A DNA stretch of 57,626 nt from Klebsiella pneumoniae (GTDB lineage Bacteria; Myxococcota_A; UBA796; SXON01): the NCBI GenBank assembly GCA_945862325.1, contig CAMAXZ010000026.1, forward strand, positions 1 to 57,626, read 5' to 3'. The notes below the pieces were generated by a model. It worked only from the letters and a program-made list of their open reading frames with translations, had not been told where the DNA came from and did no database searches. This document shows positions 8,044 to 15,456 of this stretch, one piece after another. The translations under genes were made by a program, and so were the position numbers. Each line of letters opens with the position of its first letter. Position 1 is the first letter of the stretch.

Positions 8044-9040
8044 CCGCCGCGAGCAGCTTGCGGGCGAGGGTCGACAGGGCCATGCCGTCGATCGACTCCA
8101 CCGGCGCCCAGGCCCACTCGGCGTAACCGTCGAGGTGCACGTCTCCGGACACCTCTCCTTCGAACACCGTGGTCGTCTGGTGCAGATGTGAAAACACATG
8201 CCGCACCTCGCCGCACGCGCGAGGGTCGTGCAGCCGCAAGCCGGTGCGCGCTGCGAGCGCGGCCGCCGGGTCGAGCCCCTCGCCCATCGGAGGCTCCCAG
8301 AGCCCGCCGAGCAGCCCGTGCTCCGGCCGACGAACGAGGAAGATCATCCCTTCTCGTCGCGCGATGACCGCCGCGAAGCGAGCGCGCGGGGTCGCCTTCT
8401 TCGGGATGGTCGCGGGGTAGCGCTCCGGAGCATCGGCGCCGAGACAGGACCCGCGCACGGGGCACGCGGCGCACCGGGGTGCGCGAGGCGTGCACACGCG
8501 CGCGCCGAGCTCCATGATCGCCTGGTTGAAGTCCCCCGCGCGCCCGGGCGGGACCAGGCTCGTCGCGCGCGACCACAGCCGCGCCGTCACGCGCTTCGGC
8601 GGCTCCTCGATGCGATCATGGCGGCAGAGCACCCGCTCGACGTTGCCGTCGACGACCGGCAGGTCGAGCCCGAGCGCGATGCTCCCGATCGCGCCGGCGG
8701 TGTAGCGGCCGACGCCGGGGAGCTCCCGGAGCCCGGCCTCGTCGGTCGGGAAGCCGCCTCGCGCGACGACGAAGCGCGCGGCGGCGTGAAGGTTCCGCGC
8801 CCGCGAGTAGTAGCCGAGTCCGCTCCACCGCTCGAGCACGCGCTCGAGCGGGGCCGCGGCGAGGGCCTCGAACGACGGGAACGCTTCCATGAAGCGCTCG
8901 AAGTACGGCACCACCGTCTCTACCCGCGTCTGCTGGCACATGATCTCGGACACCAACGTGCGGTAGGGGCTGACCTGCTCCCGCCACGGCAGCCTGCGGC
9001 GATGTTCCGCGTACCAGCTCAGGAGCGCTTCGACGTTCAT
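7958..9040 (-). CDS. mutY: A/G-specific adenine DNA glycosylase
   Basis: Removes adenine mispaired with 8-oxoguanine. The 360-residue product has the active-site Glu32 in SEIMCQQTRV, a helix-hairpin-helix LPGVGRYTAGAIG and catalytic Asp131 in VVDGNVERV. The [4Fe-4S] loop is Cys183-x6-Cys190-x2-Cys193-x5-Cys199. A C-terminal NUDIX-like OG-recognition domain contains the FSH loop (RHVFSHLHQTT). The last 25 or so residues are Arg/Ser/Pro-rich and lie in the 86-base overlap with the CinA-like gene, so they look like read-through extension rather than conserved protein. The start overlaps the upstream MFS stop as ATGA. Confidence 0.95.
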   Translation of the reverse strand: MNVEALLSWYAEHRRRLPWREQVSPYRTLVSEIMCQQTRVETVVPYFERFMEAFPSFEALAAAPLERVLERWSGLGYYSRARNLHAAARFVVARGGFPTDEAGLRELPGVGRYTAGAIGSIALGLDLPVVDGNVERVLCRHDRIEEPPKRVTARLWSRATSLVPPGRAGDFNQAIMELGARVCTPRAPRCAACPVRGSCLGADAPERYPATIPKKATPRARFAAVIARREGMIFLVRRPEHGLLGGLWEPPMGEGLDPAAALAARTGLRLHDPRACGEVRHVFSHLHQTTTVFEGEVSGDVHLDGYAEWAWAPVESIDGMALSTLARKLLAAVSASAPAGSAPRGTPRTRRSRRDSDLPS

Positions 9041-10203
9041 GCGGCGTGATCCTCCGCCTGGCCCGGCCTGGCGCGCGCGCCGAGCAGCCGCGTGGTGACG
9101 AGCGCGGCGACGGTCGACGCGACCGCCATCGCCAGGAAAATCGAGCTCGAACCGAACTCACGACGGAGAAGCCCCGCGAGGAGCGCGCCGAACAGGTTGC
9201 CGAGCGCGTAGCCGGCCGCGGTGAAGACCGCCTGGCCGGACGCCGACACCGCGCGCGGCGCGCGACCCGCCATCCACTGCACGCCGCCGATCCAGAAGAA
9301 CCCGAAGGAGATCCCGTGGGACGCCTGAATGGCGACGAGGCCGATCGGGTCGGTCACCCACGCCGTCGCCAACCACCTCGGGATCGCGGCGAGCGCCGCG
9401 ATCGCCAGCATGCGCGCCGGCCCGAGGCGCGTGAGCAGCGCGCCGCCGAAGGCCATCACGAGCACTTCGACCGCGACCCCGGACGCCACGGCGCCCCCGA
9501 CCACGGTGCGTCCCAGCCCGAGAGCCTCGGTGTGAAGCGAGAAGAACGAGTCGTAGACCGACAGCGTCATGCCCTGCAGGGTGGCATAGACGAGGAAGGG
9601 CGGAAGCAGCGGGTCCGCCGCGAGCGCGCGCAGGGCGGGGCCGAGCGGCGCGGGGCCGCCCTCGCCGCGGAGCGGGAACGCGAAGGACATTCCGAGGCCG
9701 ACGATCGCGAAGCCGACGCCGATGGCGAGCGGGTCGATCCCGAGGCGCTCGTCGGCGAGCCCGGCGGCGAACGCGACCACGAGGAATCCGAGAGAGCCGA
9801 ACAGGCGCACGGTGCCGTACGCGCCGGTGCCTCCGGGGTGTGCGCGCAGCGACTCAAGGATCATCCCGTCCACGAGGGGCCCGAACGGGGCGCGCCCGCC
9901 CGCGAGGAGGAGCGCGCCCGCCACGAGCGCCTCGAAGGACTCCGCCTTCCACAAGAGCACGTGCCCCGCGAGCGCCACCGCGCAGGACGCGCGCAACAGG
10001 AGCCCCGCCATTCGGCTTCGATCGGCGAGAAAACTCCACAGTGGCGCCACGAGGAGACGGGCGATCGGCGAGCCCGCCATGACGACGCCCAGCGCCACTC
10101 CGTCCATGTGCGCGGCCTCGAGGCGCGCGCCGAGGAACGGGACCACGCCCGCCAGCGCGCCCAACATCACGAAGTAGTAGAGGCGCAGGTAAGTGAACGA
10201 CAC
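9037..10203 (-). CDS. MFS transporter, LacY/nucleoside-symporter-like
   Basis: A 388-residue integral membrane protein with about 12 hydrophobic helices in two halves. The N-terminus SFTYLRLYYFVMLGALAGVVPFLG and the loop LWSFLADRSRM between helices 2 and 3 fit the MFS_1-like group that includes 3-phenylpropionate and nucleoside permeases. The second half begins near PALRALAADPLLPPFLVYATLQG. The substrate cannot be inferred. It starts with GTG at 10203 and is coupled to mutY by an ATGA overlap, an arrangement with no obvious functional link. It is divergent from the next gene. Confidence 0.8.
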   Translation of the reverse strand: MSFTYLRLYYFVMLGALAGVVPFLGARLEAAHMDGVALGVVMAGSPIARLLVAPLWSFLADRSRMAGLLLRASCAVALAGHVLLWKAESFEALVAGALLLAGGRAPFGPLVDGMILESLRAHPGGTGAYGTVRLFGSLGFLVVAFAAGLADERLGIDPLAIGVGFAIVGLGMSFAFPLRGEGGPAPLGPALRALAADPLLPPFLVYATLQGMTLSVYDSFFSLHTEALGLGRTVVGGAVASGVAVEVLVMAFGGALLTRLGPARMLAIAALAAIPRWLATAWVTDPIGLVAIQASHGISFGFFWIGGVQWMAGRAPRAVSASGQAVFTAAGYALGNLFGALLAGLLRREFGSSSIFLAMAVASTVAALVTTRLLGARARPGQAEDHAA

Positions 10204-10243
10204 AGGGGGCGGCGCCTAGCGCGCGCCGCCTCCCGCCGCACGC

Positions 10244-10249
10244 TACGAT
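10244..10249 (+). promoter_or_regulatory. Candidate -10 element of a leaderless promoter
   Basis: TACGAT is followed by 7 bases and then ATG at 10257. This favours 10257 over the in-frame ATG at 10248, which would overlap the hexamer. Confidence 0.35.
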
Positions 10250-10256
10250 GTGGGGC

Positions 10257-11573
10257 ATGTACGGGCCCCCTCCGCACGCGGATCAGGCGTTCGCGCCTAC
10301 CGGTTTGTGGAGCGCGTGGCCGGCGTGGTGGGCGTGCGCGTCGATCGGCGTCGCCCTGATGCTCATCGCGCGCCCGAAAAAGCCGCTCCTGTTCGCCCTG
10401 GGCGGGACGATCCTGTTGACCGCCCCGGCCGCGATCTTCGCGCCGACCTACGTCTGGGGCGCGTTCCCGACGATCGACAAGGCGGGGTCGCTCCTGTTCT
10501 ACCGCGACGGCGTGCACTGGCGGGTGCTCGATCCGACCGACCCCGCCGTGAAGCTCATCGGCGTGCACCTCGGGCACCTCTGGGTCACCGCGGGTCTCGA
10601 CCTCGTCCTGCGCGACTTCGCGGCGTTCAACGTTCAGCACCTCCTGCACCTCGTCCTCGCGTGGGCGATCGCCGCCCGCTTGATCGAGGCGCTGTGCGGC
10701 CGTCGGGACGTGGCGGTGCTGTTCGCGGCGCCCTTCGCGTTGAACCTCCACCAGCTTCGAGACATCAACTGGTACACGGTTGAAAAGACGGCCGTGTTCT
10801 GGATCCCCGCGTACGGATGGGCCCTGTGGGCGGCGGCGCGACACGGCGGCCGCTGGGTGTGGGCCGCGGCGGCGGTGTTGGCCGGCGCGTGCGCGTACAA
10901 CCTCTACATCGCCCTGTTGTGCTGCGGGATCGGCGCGCTCGCGCTCCTCGTGCCGAGCCCGGCCTTGCGCCGCGCCGTGCTGGCGAGCGCGGTCGCGGCG
11001 TTGCCGTTCGCCGCGTACCAGGCTGGTCTTCAGCGTGGCCCGGGCGCCCTTGCCTCGCCGGACGCCTTCCAGGCGCGCGCCGCGCTGGACGTGGTCGAGC
11101 TCTGGCCCCCCAAGTGGAACCGCCTGGAGGCGTGGCGGGCCCTCGATCTCGTGGCCCTCGTCGCCGCCGCGCGCGGGGCGACCGACCTCCTCCGCGGGCG
11201 CGCGGTGGGCGTCGGCGGGCGCGCGCTCGAGGCGTGGCTGTTCCTGGTGGCCCTCGGGTTCGGCGTCCTGTCGCTCGGCCCCGCCAACAACCCCGTGTAC
11301 GCGGCGCTCAACGTGCTCGTGCCCGGCTTCTGGCGAATGGCCAAGCCGGAGGCGTTCTTTCACGTCACCTGGCTCGCCCTCCTGATCATCGCGGCGCGCG
11401 CCGTGACGCGCCGCGGCGCCTCGCCTCGAGCCTTGCGGCGCATGGGCGCCGCGATGGCGCTGCTGTTCCTGCTCGCCGCGCGCACCCACCCGGTGTGGCC
11501 CCGGTTCACCCTGCCGGTAGACGTGACCCTCGCGAAGGGCTGGCAGGACGACGTGCTCCGCGGGAAGCGCTGA
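10257..11573 (+). CDS. Polytopic membrane protein of unknown function
   Basis: A 438-residue hydrophobic protein with roughly ten predicted membrane helices, for example WSAWPAWWACASIGVALML, VLAWAIAARLIEAL and AAAVLAGACAYNLYIALLCCG. A few soluble loops carry conserved-looking polar motifs (LRDINWYTVEK, PVYAALNVLVPGFWRMAKPEAFFH). The alternation of helices with a long first loop resembles GT-C-type membrane glycosyltransferases and polysaccharide membrane proteins. I see no diagnostic DXD or DD/E near the N-terminus, so that is only a thought. The gene is divergent from the MFS transporter and 32 bases upstream of the first CbbQ gene. Confidence 0.6.
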   Translation: MYGPPPHADQAFAPTGLWSAWPAWWACASIGVALMLIARPKKPLLFALGGTILLTAPAAIFAPTYVWGAFPTIDKAGSLLFYRDGVHWRVLDPTDPAVKLIGVHLGHLWVTAGLDLVLRDFAAFNVQHLLHLVLAWAIAARLIEALCGRRDVAVLFAAPFALNLHQLRDINWYTVEKTAVFWIPAYGWALWAAARHGGRWVWAAAAVLAGACAYNLYIALLCCGIGALALLVPSPALRRAVLASAVAALPFAAYQAGLQRGPGALASPDAFQARAALDVVELWPPKWNRLEAWRALDLVALVAAARGATDLLRGRAVGVGGRALEAWLFLVALGFGVLSLGPANNPVYAALNVLVPGFWRMAKPEAFFHVTWLALLIIAARAVTRRGASPRALRRMGAAMALLFLLAARTHPVWPRFTLPVDVTLAKGWQDDVLRGKR

Positions 11574-11593
11574 CGCGGGCGCGCCCGACCGGG

Positions 11594-11599
11594 TAACTT
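11594..11599 (+). promoter_or_regulatory. Candidate leaderless promoter of the first CbbQ gene
   Basis: TAACTT, then 6 bases, then ATG at 11606. CTGACG at 11570-11575, 18 bases upstream, could be the -35. The block TAACTTCGGGGAATG matches the block before the second CbbQ gene at 12 of 15 positions. Confidence 0.45.
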
Positions 11600-11605
11600 C
11601 GGGGA

Positions 11606-12376
11606 ATGGTCTACTACCGCGCGCAAGCGAACGAGATCACCCTGTTCGAGACCGCCGCCGCGCGGCGCCTCCCGGTGCTGCTCAAGGGCCCGACCGGATG
11701 CGGAAAGACGAGGTTCGTCCGGTACATGGCGGAGCGCCTCGGTCGCTCGCTGGTGACGGTCGCCTGTCAGGAAGACCTCGCGGCCGCCGACCTCACGGGG
11801 CGCTACCTGCTCGAGGGGGGCAGCACCGTGTGGCGCGACGGGCCCCTCACCCGCGCCGTGCGCGAGGGGGCGATCTGCTACCTGGACGAGGTGGTCGAGG
11901 CGCGCGCCGACGTGATGACCTTGCTGCACCCGCTCACCGACGACCGTCGCGCGCTGCCGCTCGATCGCCTCGGGGTGGAGCTCCAGGCCCCGCCGGAGTT
12001 CCTGGTCGTGATCAGCTACAACCCCGGGTATCAGTCGGTCGCGAAGCAGCTGAAGGAGAGCACGCGGCAGCGCTTCGTGTCGCTCTCGTTCGACTACCCT
12101 CCGGCGTCGGTCGAAGCGGAGATCGTCGCGAAGGAGAGCGGCTGCGCGCCGGACGTCGCGGCGGTGCTCGTCAAGATCGGGATCGGAAGCCGAAATCTGC
12201 GGTCCGCCGGCCTCGGCGAGGGCGCCTCGACCCGCCTGCTCGTGTACGCCGGCGAGCTCGTCGTCGCCGGGCTGCCGATCCGCGAGGCGGCGGAGGCCAC
12301 CCTCGTGGGGTCGCTCACCGACGACGCGGAGCTCACAAAGGCCCTGCGCGAGCTCGTGCGCAGCGTCCTCGGCTGA
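11606..12376 (+). CDS. MoxR-family AAA+ ATPase, CbbQ/NirQ/NorQ type (copy 1)
   Basis: A 256-residue AAA+ ATPase of the CbbQ/NorQ/GvpN group, which works with a VWA-domain partner to remodel or activate metalloenzymes such as Rubisco or nitric oxide reductase. Walker A is GPTGCGKT at residues 28-35. Walker B is ICYLDEVVE with Asp94-Glu95. A SYNPGYQS sensor-like motif and an arginine-rich [12 protein letters not shown] segment follow, then the short C-terminal helical lid. It is immediately followed by its partner (TGA-ATG adjacent). About 5 kb away on the other strand is a close paralogue with the same motifs. No Rubisco, NO reductase or gas vesicle gene is nearby, so the client is unknown. 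Confidence 0.88.
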   Translation: MVYYRAQANEITLFETAAARRLPVLLKGPTGCGKTRFVRYMAERLGRSLVTVACQEDLAAADLTGRYLLEGGSTVWRDGPLTRAVREGAICYLDEVVEARADVMTLLHPLTDDRRALPLDRLGVELQAPPEFLVVISYNPGYQSVAKQLKESTRQRFVSLSFDYPPASVEAEIVAKESGCAPDVAAVLVKIGIGSRNLRSAGLGEGASTRLLVYAGELVVAGLPIREAAEATLVGSLTDDAELTKALRELVRSVLG

Positions 12377-14419
12377 ATGGGCGCGCCGACCACCAACGCG
12401 GACGAGTCCCTCGCCGCGACCCTGGAGGAGTACGGCCTGACCGCGGCCGACCTCGGCCTGGCGCCGGCGGAGGACGAGGACGCCGAGCGGGCCCTGCTCG
12501 CGCGCTTCCTGTTCGAGCCGCCCCGTCGCCAGGCGGTGTCGGGCGAGCGCAACGGGCTCACCCTCGACAAGGTGTCCCGGCAGCTCTCGGCCTGGCTGCG
12601 GATGGTGTCGGGTCGCAGCTTCACCCTCGCGTATTCGGACCCGCCGTCCACGGACAACATCAACGTCTACCTGCCCCGGGCCGTGCCCGCGCCCGAGCAG
12701 CCCGAGTCGGACCTGGCGTTGTACCGCGCGATGGGCCTGGTGCAGGTCGGGTTCGTCACCCACGGCCTGCTCCGCGAGCGCGCGCTGCTCGCGGAGCTGC
12801 ACCGTGACTGGGTGTTGCGGAGCTGCTGGCACCTGCTCGCGGCGCGGTGGGTGCTCCGCAAGTGGGGTGAGCAGTTTCCGGGGATCGCCCGCGATCTCGC
12901 CGTGCTCCCGCACCATGAGAAGGGCGGGCGCCTGCGGGTGAACGTCACCGAGGTGCCGCGCGAGGGGCTGCCGGGCGCGTTCCTGCCGCTCTACGAAGGG
13001 CTGGCGCACTCGTTCGCGTGGCGGCCGCCGGGGGCCGAGGGCGATCCGGCGCGCGAGGCGGTCCGCGCCGTCGATCGCCACGACGGCGCCGGCGTGGCCG
13101 GGGTGCTGCTCGGCCACGCACAGCGCTTGCGGGAGCACTACCGGCGCGCCCGGCTCGGGCCGCCTCCCCTCCCCTGGTTCGTCGGGATCGTCCGTCCCGA
13201 GTGGATCCTCGCGGATCTCTCCCGCGACCTCGCGGCGGAGCAGGAGTGGCGCAAGGGCAACAAGCCGCTTCGGCAGCTCTTGGAGGCGATGGCGCGCAAC
13301 GGGGTCGCGGCGCCCGCCCCGCAGCCGCCCGCGGCCGAGCCGCCCCGGGTCGGATTGCGCGCGCGGCTCGGCGCGCTGCTCCGGGGCCCGGAGACGGCGA
13401 ACGCCCCCGCGTACGGCGCCCTGCGGGACGCGCACCACGCCGAGGCGCGGGAGGTCCGCTACGGCGCGGCGACCTGGGGAGACGGGCGGCGCCCCGACGA
13501 GCTCCTGCCCGAAGGGGCGGCCGAGAAGCCCGGGGACGACGGCGCGCGCGAGTACGACGAGTGGGACGACGCCGCCGGCGCGTACCGCATCGCCGCCGTG
13601 AAGGTGAAGGAGGTCGAGGCGCCGACCGGCGCGATCGAGCCCCACACGCGCATCGTCGAGGCGAACCGTAGGCAGATCGCCGAGATTCGCCGGCGCTTCG
13701 AGTCCTTGCGCATCGAGGAGCGCTGGCGCCACGGGCAGCGCGACGGCACGGAGATCGACCTCGAACGGGTGATCACGGCCGTGGCCGACATGCGCGCCGG
13801 CCAGCAGCCGGACGACCGCCTGTGGGCGCGCTGGGTCCGCCAGAAGGAGCCCGTCGCGATCCTCACCCTCGTCGATCTCTCGGGCTCGACCCAAGGGAAC
13901 ATCCTGGCGGCGGAGCGCGAGGCCCTCGTGTTGCTGTCCGAGGGGCTCCGCGCGCTCGACTACCCCCACGCGTTCTACGGGTTCGGGAACACCCACCCGG
14001 CGGAGTGTGCGTTTCACCGGATCAAGGGCTTCGACGAGCCCTATGGCGAGGCGATCCACAAGCGGATCGGCAACCTCCGCGCGAACGGCGCGACGCGGAT
14101 GGGCGCGTACGTGCGCCACGCCACGTGGATGCTCGCCGCGCGTCCACAAGCGCGCCGCGTGCTCTTGCTCGTGAGCGACGGTCGACCAGAGGACCGTGGC
14201 GAGTACCGCGGGCGTCACGGCGTGCGCGACACCGCGATGGCGGTCGCGGAGGCGCGCCGGGCGGGCGTACACGTGCACTGCGTGAGCGTCGACCCGAGCG
14301 AGGACGCGGAGCGATACCTCGCGGAGATCTTCGGTCGGGGCCGTTGGCTGCGCATCCGCGACATCGACGCGCTCCCCGTGCGCCTGCCGGAGGTGTTCCG
14401 AGGGCTCGCGGGGCTCTGA
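12377..14419 (+). CDS. VWA-domain protein, CbbO/NorD type (copy 1)
   Basis: A 680-residue partner of the preceding ATPase. The N-terminal 270 residues are helical and unassigned. A low-complexity linker with Pro/Ala follows near residues 310-345. The C-terminal 190 residues form a von Willebrand factor A domain with an intact MIDAS: DLSGS near residue 500 (DxSxS), the Thr in NGATRMGAY, and the Asp in VSDGRPED. CbbO/NorD proteins use this domain to bind the client while the ATPase ring does the work. The ATG directly abuts the stop of the ATPase gene, so translation is coupled. The stop lies 20 bases from that of the convergent acidic protein gene. Confidence 0.85.
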   Translation: MGAPTTNADESLAATLEEYGLTAADLGLAPAEDEDAERALLARFLFEPPRRQAVSGERNGLTLDKVSRQLSAWLRMVSGRSFTLAYSDPPSTDNINVYLPRAVPAPEQPESDLALYRAMGLVQVGFVTHGLLRERALLAELHRDWVLRSCWHLLAARWVLRKWGEQFPGIARDLAVLPHHEKGGRLRVNVTEVPREGLPGAFLPLYEGLAHSFAWRPPGAEGDPAREAVRAVDRHDGAGVAGVLLGHAQRLREHYRRARLGPPPLPWFVGIVRPEWILADLSRDLAAEQEWRKGNKPLRQLLEAMARNGVAAPAPQPPAAEPPRVGLRARLGALLRGPETANAPAYGALRDAHHAEAREVRYGAATWGDGRRPDELLPEGAAEKPGDDGAREYDEWDDAAGAYRIAAVKVKEVEAPTGAIEPHTRIVEANRRQIAEIRRRFESLRIEERWRHGQRDGTEIDLERVITAVADMRAGQQPDDRLWARWVRQKEPVAILTLVDLSGSTQGNILAAEREALVLLSEGLRALDYPHAFYGFGNTHPAECAFHRIKGFDEPYGEAIHKRIGNLRANGATRMGAYVRHATWMLAARPQARRVLLLVSDGRPEDRGEYRGRHGVRDTAMAVAEARRAGVHVHCVSVDPSEDAERYLAEIFGRGRWLRIRDIDALPVRLPEVFRGLAGL

Positions 14420-14439
14420 CGCCGGACGACCGAGCGGGG

Positions 14440-14688
14440 CTACTCGTCCTCGTCGGCCTCTTCCTCGTCCTCGTCGTCTTCCCAGTCGTCGTCTTCCCAG
14501 AGGTCGTCGCCCTCTTCGCCGGCTTCGCCTTCTTCGCCGGGCACCTCGGCCTCGTCGTCCGCTTCCTCGTCGTCCTCGTCCCAGTCCTCGTCCTCCCACG
14601 TGTCGTCGTCGTCGAAGTCGTCGGACTCCGGCTCGGCGTCTTCGGGGAGGGTCAGGACGGGCGGCAGAACGGTGTCAGGGAGCAGCAT
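14440..14688 (-). CDS. Ultra-acidic 82-residue protein
   Basis: Forty-eight of 82 residues are Asp or Glu and there is no Lys or Arg. A 15-residue hydrophobic N-terminus (MLLPDTVLPPVLTLP) precedes an acidic tail that contains the motif W-E-D-x-D-W twice (TWEDEDW and LWEDDDW). The ATG at 14688 has a perfect GGAGG (14698-14694) with a 5-base spacer, which is why I treat it as a real gene rather than a codon-bias artefact. It follows the hydrolase gene by 19 bases and may share its transcript. No family is recognised. A role as an electrostatic clamp, chaperone-like peptide or metal/cation binder for the flanking ATPase systems is speculation. Confidence 0.6.
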   Translation of the reverse strand: MLLPDTVLPPVLTLPEDAEPESDDFDDDDTWEDEDWDEDDEEADDEAEVPGEEGEAGEEGDDLWEDDDWEDDEDEEEADEDE

Positions 14689-14707
14689 GGCGACCTCCGG
14701 ACGCGCC

Positions 14708-15388
14708 CTAACCTGCGGCCGCGGAGAGGTGGTCGAGGAAGGCGACCGAGCGGCTCCACGCCGTGCGGGCCGCGGCGGGGTTCCACGCCGGGGTCGCGTC
14801 GTTCATGAACGCGTGGCCGCAGCCCGGGTACAGGTGGACGAGGCTGCACGGCACGAGCGGCTCCAGCCGGCGCCGCAGCTCCTCGACCTGGTCGCGCGGC
14901 GCGATCGGATCGGCGTCGCCGAAGTGCGCGAGCAGCGGGCAGGCGAGGCCGGGCAGCAGGTCGAGCGGCTGGGCGGGCTTGTTCGCGCTGAGCGCGCCGT
15001 AGCGGATGCGGCCGTAGAACTCGACCGCGCCCGTCAGTCCGGGCGTGACGCAGGCCGCGAGCCGCGCGTAGAGGCCGCCGATGCAGAAGCCGAGCACGAA
15101 CTTCGGTCGCTCGTGGGAGAGGCGGTCGCGCGCCGCGGCGATGTCCGCGAGGGCCTCGAAGTCGGACAGGCGTGCGACGGCGTCGCGTACGGCGTCGACG
15201 CCCTCGCGCGGCGGCGGCCCGCCGCTTCGCCACCAGAGATCGGGGATGGCCACGTCGTAGCGGGCGTGCACGAGCGCGTCGGCCCAGGAGCGGAGCGCGT
15301 CGTCGGGGCCGAAGGCCTCTCCGACGAGGACCACGCCCCCGCGGGGAGCCGCGGCGCGCAGGACGTGAACGGGCGTGCTCGGGACCAT
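14708..15388 (-). CDS. Dienelactone hydrolase family protein
   Basis: A 226-residue alpha/beta hydrolase of the DLH family. The nucleophile motif is GFCIGG with Cys in place of Ser, as in true dienelactone hydrolases. The acid is in HFGDADPIAP and the His in YPGCGHAFMND. The lid segment GAVEFYGRIRY is also typical. The substrate is unknown; many members are promiscuous carboxyl esterases. It is not near any aromatic-degradation genes. It sits between the two CbbO-type genes and is read in the same direction as copy 2, but with its own promoter-like sequence. I chose the ATG at 15388 because the family motif GGVVLVGEAFG begins about 17 residues later and a TACGGT lies 7 bases upstream. Confidence 0.85.
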   Translation of the reverse strand: MVPSTPVHVLRAAAPRGGVVLVGEAFGPDDALRSWADALVHARYDVAIPDLWWRSGGPPPREGVDAVRDAVARLSDFEALADIAAARDRLSHERPKFVLGFCIGGLYARLAACVTPGLTGAVEFYGRIRYGALSANKPAQPLDLLPGLACPLLAHFGDADPIAPRDQVEELRRRLEPLVPCSLVHLYPGCGHAFMNDATPAWNPAAARTAWSRSVAFLDHLSAAAG

Positions 15389-15395
15389 CGTGGAC

Positions 15396-15424
15396 ACCGT
15401 ACGGTCGTCGGAGGCGTTCGCCAA
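15396..15424 (-). promoter_or_regulatory. Promoter-like sequence for the hydrolase gene, with palindrome
   Basis: On the minus strand TTGGCG (15424-15419) and TACGGT (15401-15396) are separated by 17 bases, and the start codon follows after 7 bases, so the transcript would be leaderless. The -10 is half of the 10-base palindrome ACCGTACGGT (15396-15405), which could be an operator. Confidence 0.45.
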
Positions 15425-15456
15425 GGTGGCGCGCTTACACGAGGTCGAAGTTCCGT

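Noticed and set aside
11360..14599. A 1,079-codon minus-strand frame opposite the first CbbQ/CbbO pair
   Set aside because: Product is Arg/Gly/His-rich without any motif, while the plus strand has intact Walker and MIDAS motifs.
14422..14660. Apparent multi-helix hydrophobic protein on the plus strand (Val/Leu/Phe-rich)
   Set aside because: It is the reverse reading of GAC/GAG codons of the acidic protein. No start signal, and acidic-strand Shine-Dalgarno is better.
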